64,000 nucleotides of DNA from an uncultured Bacteroides sp. (GTDB lineage Bacteria > Bacteroidota > Bacteroidia > Bacteroidales > Bacteroidaceae), in assembly GCA_902492205.1 (NCBI GenBank), contig CABUKU010000005.1:62001-126000 (forward strand), read 5' to 3'. The translations under genes were made by a program, and so were the position numbers. A model generated the notes under the pieces. It was not told the origin of the DNA, searched no databases, and saw only the letters and a program-made list of their open reading frames with translations. Position 1 is the stretch's first letter; every line of letters starts with the position of its first letter. Shown here in pieces: positions 34,956-44,060 of the stretch.

Positions 34956-35507
34956 ATGTTAAACGATCTGTTTGTATTAAATAGGATAAAAGAGGGGGAT
35001 GTGAAGACATTCGAAAAAATATTTCGTATGTATTATTCTCCTCTTTGCCTGTATGCAGCGAGTATAACCGGAGAGATGGAAGTGGCAGAAGAGATTGTAG
35101 AGGAGTTATTCTATGTTTTTTGGCGGGAGAGGGCAAAAATACAGTTATTCCATTCTATTAAAAGCTATTTGTATGGAGCGGTACGTAATCAATCCCTTCA
35201 ATATTGCGAACACCTTGAAGTGAGAAGGCGACATCAGGAAGCTGTGCAGGATGAACTTGAATATGATTCATCTCCCAATCCACAAGAACAGATTGAATAT
35301 AAAGAATTACAGACATTGATAGATAAGACACTTCATAAATTGCCTGATCGGCGTTATCATATATTTTATATGCACCGTATGGAAGGAAAAAAATATGCAG
35401 AGATAGCTTCCGCTCTTTCTCTTTCCATTAAGACAGTGGAAGCAGAAATGACGAAAGCACTTAAAGTATTAAGGGAAGAAATAGAAAATTTTACTCAAAT
35501 AGAATGA
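34956..35507 (+). CDS. ECF-type RNA polymerase sigma-70 factor
   Basis: A 183-residue ECF sigma factor. Region 2 lies at about 20-85 (FEKIFRMYYSPLCLYAASITG, EEIVEELFYVFWRERAKI, SIKSYLYGAVRNQSLQY). Region 4 lies at about 118-172 (TLHKLPDRRYHIFYMHRMEGKKYAEIASALSLSIKTVEAEM). The length and the HRMEG.KYAEIA.LS signature are typical of the FecI-like group common in Bacteroidetes. It overlaps the anti-sigma start by 4 bp. Its regulon is unknown. The two neighbouring exported proteins are the nearest candidates, and the main SusC in this window lacks the STN domain that would make it a partner. Confidence 0.92.
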   Translation: MLNDLFVLNRIKEGDVKTFEKIFRMYYSPLCLYAASITGEMEVAEEIVEELFYVFWRERAKIQLFHSIKSYLYGAVRNQSLQYCEHLEVRRRHQEAVQDELEYDSSPNPQEQIEYKELQTLIDKTLHKLPDRRYHIFYMHRMEGKKYAEIASALSLSIKTVEAEMTKALKVLREEIENFTQIE

Positions 35508-36340
35508 ATCAGATAGAAAGAAACAAAAAGACAGACCAAGCATGGAACAAGTTATATAATCGCTTGGATAAGGATGGTTTGCTACCGGATGCAAATCACC
35601 GTTACCCTTTATATCCTTTAGTGCTGAAATGGGGGGCAGCAGCGGCTATTGTTGTTTGCATTTACTTTTCTTTTTCTTATTTTGCCAAAGATAATGTAGT
35701 GGAACGGGACTTGCTCACGCAACAGAATAACGAGACTGGTACTCTTGTTACTGCTCTTGAAGATGGTTCCATTGTATATTTGGATGGAAAAACATCTCTA
35801 CAGTATCCAAAGCATTTTTCTTCAGATATAAGGGAGGTTAGTTTACAAGGGAATGCACTTTTTGATGTAACCGGTAACCGGGCACGTCCGTTTATTATCG
35901 AAACGCGCGAAGTAAAAATAGAGGTATTGGGTACAGCTTTCAATGTAAAAAGTAACAATAGTGTTCCTTTTGAATTATCAGTGCAACGTGGAAAAGTAAA
36001 AGTTACTGTAAAGGAAAGCGGACAGGATGTTTATGTAAAAGCAGGAGAAACAGTCACTCTTTTCTCACAGGGCTTACATTTAACTGATATAAGAGATCAT
36101 GGCCAGTTTAATCGATATACAAAGAATATGCGATTTAAAGATGAGCGTTTGTCAGACATTCTCCGTGCTATAAACTTGCGCGGACAAACGATACAAATAC
36201 AAACGTCGCCCGAGTTGGGGAAAAGAAAACTGACTGTTTCGTTTTCTGATAATACTCCCGAAGCAATGACTGAATTGATATGCATGGCTCTGAATTTGAA
36301 ATATACCTGTGAAAAGAATACGATCATTATAGGTGAATGA
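35504..36340 (+). CDS. FecR-type membrane anti-sigma factor with DUF4974-like C-terminus
   Basis: A 278-residue single-span inner-membrane protein. The cytoplasmic N-terminus (residues 1-38, QAWNKLYNRL) would hold the sigma factor. A transmembrane helix lies at about 40-60 (LKWGAAAAIVVCIYFSFSYF). The periplasmic FecR domain follows (about 80-190: GSIVYLDGKTSLQYPKHFSS, REVSLQGNALFDV, FIIETREVKIEVLGTAFNV). The last 70 residues (RLSDILRAINLRGQTIQI ... MTELICMALNLKYTCEKNTI) form the STN-like DUF4974 domain. It overlaps the sigma gene by 4 bp and the STN-protein gene by 4 bp, so sigma, anti-sigma and STN protein are translationally coupled. Confidence 0.92.
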   Translation: MNQIERNKKTDQAWNKLYNRLDKDGLLPDANHRYPLYPLVLKWGAAAAIVVCIYFSFSYFAKDNVVERDLLTQQNNETGTLVTALEDGSIVYLDGKTSLQYPKHFSSDIREVSLQGNALFDVTGNRARPFIIETREVKIEVLGTAFNVKSNNSVPFELSVQRGKVKVTVKESGQDVYVKAGETVTLFSQGLHLTDIRDHGQFNRYTKNMRFKDERLSDILRAINLRGQTIQIQTSPELGKRKLTVSFSDNTPEAMTELICMALNLKYTCEKNTIIIGE

Positions 36341-37896
36341 AAAAGATAACTTCATATAGTTTATTTCTTATTTGTTTGTTGTTCTTTGTTGTATATCCGG
36401 CAAAGGCTGCCGACGATAGTATCTTAAACCGTACAATTCAACTACCTAAGAGTGAGGCTACTGTTTATCGGTTGTTAGGACAGGTATCAGAATTAACGGG
36501 CTATCTTTTTATCTATGACAGTGAATTGGTGAATAATGAAAAAGTAGTTAAGTTAAAGAAAGGTTCCCGCACTGTGAAACAAGCTATTTATGAAATTATT
36601 GATAATGAATTATTGAGGCTAAAGGTTATAGATAACCACATCCTCATCTATCTTCCAAATAGTAAGAAACCTGCTGTTGTAAGGCATGAAACAAATAAAG
36701 AAGAGCCCTCTTATCTCACTGTGAAAGGTGTTTTATTGGATGAAAATACAAAAGAACCGATTCGATATGCTACTGTCAGTGTTGATGCCACTTCTATTGG
36801 TAGCATAACAAATAAGAGTGGAGAGTTCAGACTTCACCTGTCCGATTCTTTACGTTTGTCACTTATAAACTTTTCCCATTTGGGCTATGAATCAAAAGCA
36901 ATAGATATACTTCAACTCATTAAGAGTGATACAACTTTGCTGTTATCTCCTAAGATAATTCCTTTGCAGGAAGTAATTATCCGTATTGTGAACCCTATTC
37001 GCTTGCTTGATGAAATGGTGAATTCCCGTGAGAATAACTATGCACGGAGGCCGGTTTACCTTACCTCCTTTTACAGGGAGGGAGTAGAGCACAAGAACAA
37101 ATTTATGAGTATGACGGAAGCTGTATTTAAAATATATAAAACCTCCTTTGCGAATTACGATATTAATGATCAGGTGAAATTACTCAAGATGCGTCACATC
37201 AGTAACCAATCTGTTAAAGATACTTTGATGGCTAAAATGAAATCGGGTATCAGGGCGAGTCTTTCATTGGATATTATTAAGGATCTACCGGAGTTCTTGT
37301 CTCTTGAATCCAAAGAAGATGTGTATGTATATGTCTCCAGTGACATAATAGCAATAGATGGACGGTTAGCTAATGTAATTTATTTCGAACAGCGTAAGAC
37401 CGTTAAAGATCCTCTTTTCAGGGGAGAGCTGTATGTTGATTCAGAGAATAATGCTTTGTTGCAAGCACGATTGGAACTTAATCCCAAATATATAAGTAAA
37501 GCGACCAATACTTTTGTTGAACGAAAAAGTCGGCGCCTTAAAATTACTCCCCAAAAGGTGGCCTATACTATCTCTTATAAACCTTGGAACGGAGTCTATT
37601 ACATAAATCATGTACGGGGTGATCTTTATTTTAAGGTAAAGCGGAGAAAGTTATCATTTAATGCTTCTGTCCTGCACACTTGGTTTGAAATGGTTACTTG
37701 TAAGATTGATACGAAACAGGTCAGCCGTTTCACCCGTAATGAGAAGTTATCTACCCATACTATCTTCTCTGACACACATTTCAGGTATGATGCAGATTTC
37801 TGGAAAGGCTTTAACATCATTCCACCGGAGGAAGAGTTGAGCAAATCTATCTTAAAGATTTCCTCAAAGGTTGAAGAAACCATAAACGGCAATTAG
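36337..37896 (+). CDS. STN and carboxypeptidase-regulatory-like domain protein without beta-barrel
   Basis: A 519-residue exported protein with a signal ending near AKAAD (about 24). Residues about 30-105 are an STN domain (YRLLGQVSELTGYLFIYDSELV ... KQAIYEIIDNELLRLKVI). About 125-210 is a carboxypeptidase-regulatory-like domain (VKGVLLDENTKEPIRYATVSVD). The rest (about 225-519, LTSFYREGVEHKNKFMSM ...) is the same uncharacterised domain as in the protein encoded at 33640. In the standard arrangement the gene after FecR encodes a SusC-type receptor with an STN signalling domain, a plug and a 22-strand barrel. Here the plug and barrel are absent and replaced by this domain. It overlaps fecR by 4 bp. 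It may be a signal-input protein for the sigma pair. Confidence 0.8.
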   Translation: MKKITSYSLFLICLLFFVVYPAKAADDSILNRTIQLPKSEATVYRLLGQVSELTGYLFIYDSELVNNEKVVKLKKGSRTVKQAIYEIIDNELLRLKVIDNHILIYLPNSKKPAVVRHETNKEEPSYLTVKGVLLDENTKEPIRYATVSVDATSIGSITNKSGEFRLHLSDSLRLSLINFSHLGYESKAIDILQLIKSDTTLLLSPKIIPLQEVIIRIVNPIRLLDEMVNSRENNYARRPVYLTSFYREGVEHKNKFMSMTEAVFKIYKTSFANYDINDQVKLLKMRHISNQSVKDTLMAKMKSGIRASLSLDIIKDLPEFLSLESKEDVYVYVSSDIIAIDGRLANVIYFEQRKTVKDPLFRGELYVDSENNALLQARLELNPKYISKATNTFVERKSRRLKITPQKVAYTISYKPWNGVYYINHVRGDLYFKVKRRKLSFNASVLHTWFEMVTCKIDTKQVSRFTRNEKLSTHTIFSDTHFRYDADFWKGFNIIPPEEELSKSILKISSKVEETINGN

Positions 37897-37946
37897 TACA
37901 AGCAGCCTTCTTATCCGTCTTTTATAAGGATTAACATACTTATACT

Positions 37947-39788
37947 ATGATGATGAGAAAATATATCTATGCTGTATTTTTATTATTGGCAAGCACTTTT
38001 ACTCTTTCTGCCGCCGATATTTGGGTATCACCACAAGGCAATGACATTGCCGCCGGAACAAAGGAAGCTCCGAAAGCTACTCTTACTGCGGCTTTGCGGC
38101 AGGCAAGGGAGTTGAGACGTATTTATGAAGAAACCGTTACGGACACCCTTTACATTCATTTGCAAGCCGGTACATATTCTCTTTACGAGCCAGTCTTTGT
38201 GCGTCCCGAGGACAGTGGCACGGCTGCTTCACCAACCGTTATAGTTTCCGAAGGCGGGGAAGCCGTATTAAGTGGAGGAACTGCTATAACGGGATGGCGT
38301 AAAGGAAAGGGAAAACTTTGGGTAGCAGATGTACCCGATTTCAACGGTCGTCCTCTTGATTTCCGCCAGATGTGGATAAACGGTCGGAAAGCTGTCCGTG
38401 CACGTGACATAGCTGATTTTGAAACAATGTCCCGTATTGTGAACAATGATTCCGAACATGAAATACTTTGGGTGCCTGCAAAGGCTGTGAAGAAGATACT
38501 CCATGCACCCTATGCCGAAATGGTACTCCATGAAATGTGGTGTGTGGCAAACCTCCGTATAAAATCAATAGAAGTGCAAGGCGATTCGGCTGCGGTGCGT
38601 TTCCATAATCCGGAAAGCAGGATTCAATTTGAACATCCTTGGCCTCGCCCGATGGTAACGACAGACGGACATAACTCTGCCTTTTATCTCACTAACGCAA
38701 TAGAACTGTTAGATGAACCGGGTGAGTGGTATCATGACCTGCGCAGCCGAAAGCTGTATTATATGCCTCGCGAAGGAGAGGATATGCGGAAGGCGGAAGT
38801 AATAGTACCTGCCGTGGAAACATTGATTCGGGTAGAGGGAACGCTCGATCGCCCTGTCGGGAACATCATTTTCCGCAACATAGCTTTCAGCCATACTACG
38901 TGGATGCGCCCGTCTACTCATGGTCATGTACCTTTGCAGGCAGGCATGTATCTCACCGACGGCTATTCCCTGAAGCCTAAAATGATTCGTAACTACAATA
39001 ATCATAAACTGGATAATCAGGCATGGCTGGGGCGCCCCGCTGCTGCGGTGCAGGTAGAATCGGCAAATAATATAGATTTTGACGGTTGCCGCTTCGAGCA
39101 TATCGGTTACAACGGTTTGGATTATGTGCAAGGAACACGGGGCGGAACAGTGCAAGGCTGCCTTTTCCGTGACATAGCGGGCAACGGACTGGTGGCAGGA
39201 AGCTTCAGCCCGGCTGCCCACGAAACGCATTTGCCCTATGATCCTGCCGACCGTCGCGAACTGTGTACGCATCTTACCGTAAAGAACAATCTCTTTACCG
39301 ATGTTACCAACGAGGATTGGGGATGCGTAGCTGTCTGCGCAGGATATGTCAGCGATATAAACATCGAGCACAATGAAATCAGTGAGGTGTCTTACACAGG
39401 TATCAGTCTCGGGTGGGGATGGACGCAGACGGTGAACTGCATGCGGAACAACCGCGTGCATGCGAATCTGATTCATCACTACGCCAAGCACATGTATGAC
39501 GTGGCGGGCATTTATACCCTTGGTTCACAGCCTAAGAGCTATGTGACGGAGAACTGCGTGCACAGCATCTATCAGCCCGGATATGCCCATGATCCCAACC
39601 ATTGGTTTTATCTCTATACCGATGAGGGCTCGTCGTTCATCACCGTTAAGGACAATTGGACGGAAGGAGAGAAATTCCTGAAGAATGCCAACGGACCGGG
39701 CAATGTGTGGGAGAACAACGGACCAATGGTAGGCGACAGCATTAAAGTGAAAGCAGGTATCGAACTTAATAAAAACAACTATAAATGA
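37947..39788 (+). CDS. GH141 right-handed beta-helix glycosidase (alpha-L-fucosidase-like), BT1002-like
   Basis: A 613-residue secreted protein with a signal ending near LSAAD (about 24). It opens with IWVSPQGNDIAAGTKEAPKATL, the usual start of parallel beta-helix enzymes, followed by short coil repeats: IIFRNIAFSHTTWM, NNIDFDGCRFEHIGYNGLDYV, VQGCLFRDIAGNGLVAG, INIEHNEISEVSYTGISLGW and the terminal GIYTLGSQPKSYVTENCVHSI. GH141 was founded on BT1002, an alpha-L-fucosidase acting on RG-II side chain A. The length and repeat pattern agree. The catalytic residues cannot be assigned confidently by eye. Its stop codon overlaps the next rhamnosidase start by 4 bp (ATGA). Confidence 0.82.
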   Translation: MMMRKYIYAVFLLLASTFTLSAADIWVSPQGNDIAAGTKEAPKATLTAALRQARELRRIYEETVTDTLYIHLQAGTYSLYEPVFVRPEDSGTAASPTVIVSEGGEAVLSGGTAITGWRKGKGKLWVADVPDFNGRPLDFRQMWINGRKAVRARDIADFETMSRIVNNDSEHEILWVPAKAVKKILHAPYAEMVLHEMWCVANLRIKSIEVQGDSAAVRFHNPESRIQFEHPWPRPMVTTDGHNSAFYLTNAIELLDEPGEWYHDLRSRKLYYMPREGEDMRKAEVIVPAVETLIRVEGTLDRPVGNIIFRNIAFSHTTWMRPSTHGHVPLQAGMYLTDGYSLKPKMIRNYNNHKLDNQAWLGRPAAAVQVESANNIDFDGCRFEHIGYNGLDYVQGTRGGTVQGCLFRDIAGNGLVAGSFSPAAHETHLPYDPADRRELCTHLTVKNNLFTDVTNEDWGCVAVCAGYVSDINIEHNEISEVSYTGISLGWGWTQTVNCMRNNRVHANLIHHYAKHMYDVAGIYTLGSQPKSYVTENCVHSIYQPGYAHDPNHWFYLYTDEGSSFITVKDNWTEGEKFLKNANGPGNVWENNGPMVGDSIKVKAGIELNKNNYK

Positions 39789-41983
39789 AACGTATAGCAC
39801 TATTATCATTCATTACTCTTTTTACAGTGATGACTTACGCACAGACATGGATATGGTATCCGGGAGATTATGAGATATGGCTCGGCAATGAGATGAATAA
39901 CCGCCGCACGGAGAGGGGAGCTTTCTTTCCGCCGTTCTGGAAAATGGATTCGCACTACGTAACGGTGGAGTTCAGTAAGAAGCTCGATCTCGCACAGCCC
40001 GAAGAGATAGAGATTGCAGCCGAAGGGAGATATAACGTGAAGCTCGACGGTAAACTGCAATTCGGCATGCCCCGCCGCTTCACCCTTCCTGCGGGTAAAC
40101 ACAGTCTGAATATTAAGATACACAATCAGGCCACTCCTCCGGCATTATTTGTCAAGGGCATCACTGTGAATACCGATGCTTCATGGAAAGTAACTTTTGA
40201 AGATAAGGAATGGATTGACGAAAGCGGTAAAGCGAGCGACACTTCCGCTACCACTTACATGGATGCAGGTTGCTGGAACTTCGACACGGCAGATGAACTT
40301 CCTTCCCGCTTCCGACTCTCTACCAAACCACTGAATGCTGCCACTGCCGAAACTCTTGAAGACGGAGGAGTATTGCTGGACTTTGGTCGTGAAACATTCG
40401 GCTACCTTGTATTGAACGGATTGGAGGGCACGGGAGAAGTGAACATTTATTACGGTGAAAGCCGTGAAGAAGCACTGGACAAAGCCTATTGCGAAACACT
40501 TGACAAGCTTTCTTTGGACGGTGAAACCGTGACCGACCTTGCGCTCAACCGTTCCGAACTGATAGGCGAAACCTACATAATGGGTAGTTCCAAAGCATTC
40601 CGGTATATCTATATCACCAAAAACGGGACAGCACATTTCAATCGTGTGAATATGCTCTACGAATACATGCCCGAAGAATATCGTGCTTCTTTCCGCTGCA
40701 ACGATGAAGAATTGAACCGTATCTGGGACATCGGTGCCTACACTATGCATCTCACCACACGTGAGTTCTTCATTGACGGCATCAAGCGCGACCGTTGGGT
40801 GTGGAGTGGCGATGCCATCCAAAGCTATCTTATGAACTATTATCTCTTCTTCGATAAGGAATCGGTGAAACGCACCATATGGCTGCTCCGTGGCAAAGAT
40901 CCGGTGACAAGTCATTCCAATACCATTATGGATTACACGTTCTACTGGTTTCAAAGCATTTACGATTACTACATGTACACGGGCGACCGTCACTTTGTGA
41001 ACCAGATATATCCCCGCATGCAGACAATGATGGAATACGTGCTTGGTCGCACTAATCCGAACGGTATGGTGGAGGGCATGACAGGCGACTGGGTATTTGT
41101 GGACTGGGCGGACGGTTATCTCGATAAGCATGGCGAGCTTTCTTTTGAACAGGTATTGTTCTGCAAGAGCCTTGAAACAATGGCTCTTTGTGCCGCATTG
41201 GCCGATAATAAGAATGATGAACAGCATTACACACATCTGGCTTCCACGCTTCGTGCCAAATTGGAGCCTGCTTTTTGGAATGATGAAAAGCAAGCCTTGG
41301 TGCATAACCGTATCAATGGCAGACAAAGTGATAATGTGACTCGCTATTCCAATATGTTTGCAACGTTCTTTAACTACCTGAGCCCGGAGAAGCAACAGAC
41401 TATCAAGAACTCTGTGTTACTGAACGACAGTATCTTGAAGATAACGACTCCTTACATGCGCTTTTACGAGCTCGAAGCCCTCTGCGCACTTGGCGAACAG
41501 GAACAAGTGATGCGCGAAATGAAAGATTATTGGGGCGGCATGCTTAGTGAAGGTGCTACCACATTTTGGGAAAAGTATAATCCGCAGGAGACGGGAACGC
41601 AGCATTTGGCTATGTATGGCCGTCCTTATGGCAAGAGCCTTTGCCATGCATGGGGAGCAAGTCCCATTTACCTCTTGGGTAAATATTATCTCGGTGTGCG
41701 CCCTGCTGAGGCAGGTTATCGTGAGTTCTCTATTCAACCCGTTCTTGGCGGATTGCAGTGGATGGAAGGAACCGTTCCCACTCCGAATGGCGATATTCAC
41801 GTGTATATGGACAAGAAAACCATAAAAGTGAAGGCTACGGAGGGTAAAGGTTATCTCACTTTTACAAGTAAGCGCATGCCTAAAGCCAATATCGGGAAGA
41901 TTGAGAAGATAGGCGATGGCAAATATCGCTTATTGATAAATGGTGATGGGAAGGATATTGTAGTAAGGCTGTCGCAAAGATAA
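39785..41983 (+). CDS. GH78 alpha-L-rhamnosidase, BT1001-like, with Asp at the acid position
   Basis: A 732-residue enzyme, shorter than the other GH78 proteins here because it lacks the N-terminal Fn3-type module. The signal ends near TYAQT (about 20). An N-terminal beta-sandwich (about 25-300) is followed by the (alpha/alpha)6 barrel. The signature DGIKRDRWVWSGD places acidic residues at 331, 336 and 343 with the usual GH78 spacing, but the general-acid position is Asp336, where the other two GH78 enzymes in this window have Glu. The base is in GATTFWEKYNP (Glu596). This variant motif may mark a subfamily. It is translationally coupled to GH141, suggesting sequential removal of adjacent sugars of side chain A or B. 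Confidence 0.85.
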   Translation: MKRIALLSFITLFTVMTYAQTWIWYPGDYEIWLGNEMNNRRTERGAFFPPFWKMDSHYVTVEFSKKLDLAQPEEIEIAAEGRYNVKLDGKLQFGMPRRFTLPAGKHSLNIKIHNQATPPALFVKGITVNTDASWKVTFEDKEWIDESGKASDTSATTYMDAGCWNFDTADELPSRFRLSTKPLNAATAETLEDGGVLLDFGRETFGYLVLNGLEGTGEVNIYYGESREEALDKAYCETLDKLSLDGETVTDLALNRSELIGETYIMGSSKAFRYIYITKNGTAHFNRVNMLYEYMPEEYRASFRCNDEELNRIWDIGAYTMHLTTREFFIDGIKRDRWVWSGDAIQSYLMNYYLFFDKESVKRTIWLLRGKDPVTSHSNTIMDYTFYWFQSIYDYYMYTGDRHFVNQIYPRMQTMMEYVLGRTNPNGMVEGMTGDWVFVDWADGYLDKHGELSFEQVLFCKSLETMALCAALADNKNDEQHYTHLASTLRAKLEPAFWNDEKQALVHNRINGRQSDNVTRYSNMFATFFNYLSPEKQQTIKNSVLLNDSILKITTPYMRFYELEALCALGEQEQVMREMKDYWGGMLSEGATTFWEKYNPQETGTQHLAMYGRPYGKSLCHAWGASPIYLLGKYYLGVRPAEAGYREFSIQPVLGGLQWMEGTVPTPNGDIHVYMDKKTIKVKATEGKGYLTFTSKRMPKANIGKIEKIGDGKYRLLINGDGKDIVVRLSQR

Positions 41984-42042
41984 ATAATGTAAAAAGTATT
42001 GCTGTTATATGTCTTTTTCTTTTATTATATTCTGTTTTTATA

Positions 42043-42050
42043 TATATTTG
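42043..42050 (+). promoter_or_regulatory. -7 promoter element for the TonB-C repeat gene
   Basis: TATATTTG is a perfect TAnnTTTG match lying 23 bases before the ATG at 42073, so this gene probably has its own promoter. Confidence 0.5.
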
Positions 42051-42072
42051 GTGATAGCTAAAATCAGGATAC

Positions 42073-43746
42073 ATGAAAAAGATAGGAATATTTTTCATAC
42101 TTCTGCTTTATGGAGTTATCCAAATCTATGCACAAGACGATCATCTGGAACCGGAATGTGGTATATATGGCTATGACCATTATAGCTCAATCGTATGTAA
42201 ACCGTTTGGGACAGATTTTGAAATACGCTTTGTTGCGGCTCCTTCTTGGGGACATTTGGCATCTTTTTCAATGGAAAAAGAGAATAAGAAAATCATACTG
42301 AAAATAAATACGGTTAGCTATGCCGGGAGAGATGAACGTTCTCCCGGCTTTTATCGTTTCGAAATAAGTTCATCATACGAAGATGCTTTGAAAAGCTTAT
42401 TTAGTGAGGCTCTGTCACAAGTTGACTTTACTAAGGAGGACAGTAATGGCTTGGATGGAGAAACTTATTATTTTGTACAGCCCGGACATAATGGAAATAT
42501 AAAAGTTGGAAGGAAATGGTCGCCGAAAGATTCTACGTTGATGTATCGGCTTACTGCTCTTTGTGATACTATTAGTATGGCAACAAGTATATCCGATTTG
42601 CCAAAAGTGGTAAAATTGTACGATTTAACTAAGGAACTTAAGGAGTACAATGTTCGGCACCAATTTAAATCTACAAGATATAAGAGTTTTGCAATGTTCA
42701 ATCTTACGGACAAATATTATAAAGGAAGAGTAGATAAAAAACCATATTATCCCACCACAGATGGAATGACACATTATGCCATATGGCAGATTCAATATCC
42801 TGATTCCTTATTGAAAACCGACACATGGGGATGGGCTGTTTGTCAACTTGTTATAGATAGTCTTGGTCATGTATCGGCAGAAAACTATTTATCCAGCCAT
42901 TCTCTATTTGAAAAAGAAGCTAAACGCATTGTACATTCTATGACAAAATGGATTCCGGCAGTGAAAGACAGAAAGAATGTAAAATCCGATGTTATCTTTT
43001 TTATTCCCTTTAATCCCGAGTTTTATCGAAAACGCAAAGAATATCAAACTCCGGTATTGACTTCTTGTAAAGGGCAGAAGGTGGATAAAGAGCCTGAATT
43101 TCCCGATAATATTCGTTCTCTTGTGATGGGAAACAGACATTGGGTTTATGGTTTTTTGCCGGATACTGTTGCTGTTACATGTCGATTTACTGTAAACAGG
43201 GATGGATATATAGAGAATGCTCATGTGGTAAACGGTCTGTATCCGACTTATAATAATGCAGCATTAAATATTATCTATGGTTTCCCAAGAATAATTCCGG
43301 CATTGCGCAAAGGGAAGCATGTTTCATTCGACTATTTGTTGACAATCCATTTTTGGAGAGAAGATTACAGTTTTTACCGGAATTATAGAGCAAATTTGAA
43401 AAGAGAACTGCAAGGATGTATGGTTGAAACCGAATCCCGGAGTATGTATAAAGGAGGATTCCAAGCTATTCGGAATTTTATAAAATCCAATTTAACTATT
43501 ACAGATCAAATGAAAAAAACGGGGAAGCAAGGTCGTGTTATTTGTTCGTTTATAGTGGATTTTGATAGATCGTTGCGCAATTTTCGAGTTGTCCACAGTT
43601 TACATCCCTTATTAGACCGGGAAGCATTGAGGGTTTTAAAGCAGTTACCTAATGAATGGAGCAATGGTTACATCGTTAATTCTGAAAAAAACTATCTTGA
43701 GTTTTGTTCAACTGAATATAATATTCTTGTAAGCTTTGAGTGGTAA
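42073..43746 (+). CDS. Exported protein with two or three TonB C-terminal-like domains
   Basis: A 557-residue protein with a cleavable-looking signal (MKKIGIFFILLLYGVIQIYAQ) and no further membrane helix. The final 100 residues match the TonB C-terminal fold well: GGFQAIRNFIKSNLTITDQ, then KQGRVICSFIVDFDRSLRNFRVV and DREALRVLKQLPNEWSNG. Two weaker copies precede it, near residues 255-320 (VCQLVIDSLGHVSAENYL ... EKEAKRIVHSMTKWIPAV) and 375-455 (VTCRFTVNRDGYIENAHVV ... NNAALNIIYGFPRIIPAL). True TonB has one such domain plus an N-terminal anchor and proline-rich spacer, which are absent here. It may bind TonB boxes or act as a periplasmic adaptor. It lies at the end of the plus-strand block and may not belong to the RG-II function. 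Confidence 0.65.
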   Translation: MKKIGIFFILLLYGVIQIYAQDDHLEPECGIYGYDHYSSIVCKPFGTDFEIRFVAAPSWGHLASFSMEKENKKIILKINTVSYAGRDERSPGFYRFEISSSYEDALKSLFSEALSQVDFTKEDSNGLDGETYYFVQPGHNGNIKVGRKWSPKDSTLMYRLTALCDTISMATSISDLPKVVKLYDLTKELKEYNVRHQFKSTRYKSFAMFNLTDKYYKGRVDKKPYYPTTDGMTHYAIWQIQYPDSLLKTDTWGWAVCQLVIDSLGHVSAENYLSSHSLFEKEAKRIVHSMTKWIPAVKDRKNVKSDVIFFIPFNPEFYRKRKEYQTPVLTSCKGQKVDKEPEFPDNIRSLVMGNRHWVYGFLPDTVAVTCRFTVNRDGYIENAHVVNGLYPTYNNAALNIIYGFPRIIPALRKGKHVSFDYLLTIHFWREDYSFYRNYRANLKRELQGCMVETESRSMYKGGFQAIRNFIKSNLTITDQMKKTGKQGRVICSFIVDFDRSLRNFRVVHSLHPLLDREALRVLKQLPNEWSNGYIVNSEKNYLEFCSTEYNILVSFEW

Positions 43747-43859
43747 TATTATTCCTCTTCTGCTTTTTTTATTATTGTATTTTTAAGGCAAGTTTCCGCA
43801 TAACATGTGTTTATCGGTAACGGTAAACATTTGCATACATGTAAAAGAGAGAATCTCCA

Positions 43860-43919
43860 TTTTACCTTCAAATGTTCATTTAACATAAGTTTATGTTAAA
43901 TGAACATTTGGAGGTAAAA
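43860..43919. repeat. 29-bp near-perfect inverted repeat
   Basis: The left arm 43860-43888 (starts TTTTACCTTCAAATG) and right arm 43891-43919 pair with a single mismatch and almost no loop. The arms are AT-rich. It is able to extrude as a cruciform or fold as a terminator in both transcripts. Confidence 0.7.
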
Positions 43920-43964
43920 ACGGATAAAGTACAAATATTGTAGGCAAAAGTCGGAAGTAACTAA

Positions 43965-44060
43965 TTTCCCCTCTTGAGAGGGGTAGGGGTATGTTATCTT
44001 ATGAGCCATTAATCATCAACAAGATAACATACCCCTTAAGCCCCTCTCAATAGGGGAAAG
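43965..44060. repeat. Long imperfect inverted repeat with nested CCCCTC/GAGGGG palindromes
   Basis: The left arm 43965-44000 (TTTCCCCTCTTGAGAGGGG, then TAGGGGTATGTTATCTT) pairs with 44021-44060 (AAGATAACATACCCC ... AATAGGGGAAAG) across a 20-base loop, with a few mismatches. Each arm contains its own small palindrome. The size and form suggest a mobile or repetitive extragenic palindrome that has been reused as a terminator. Confidence 0.65.

Noticed and set aside
40181..41395. Long open frame (about 404 codons) on the minus strand opposite the GH78 gene
   Set aside because: No recognisable motif. It is explained by codon bias of the rhamnosidase gene, whose catalytic motifs lie on the plus strand.
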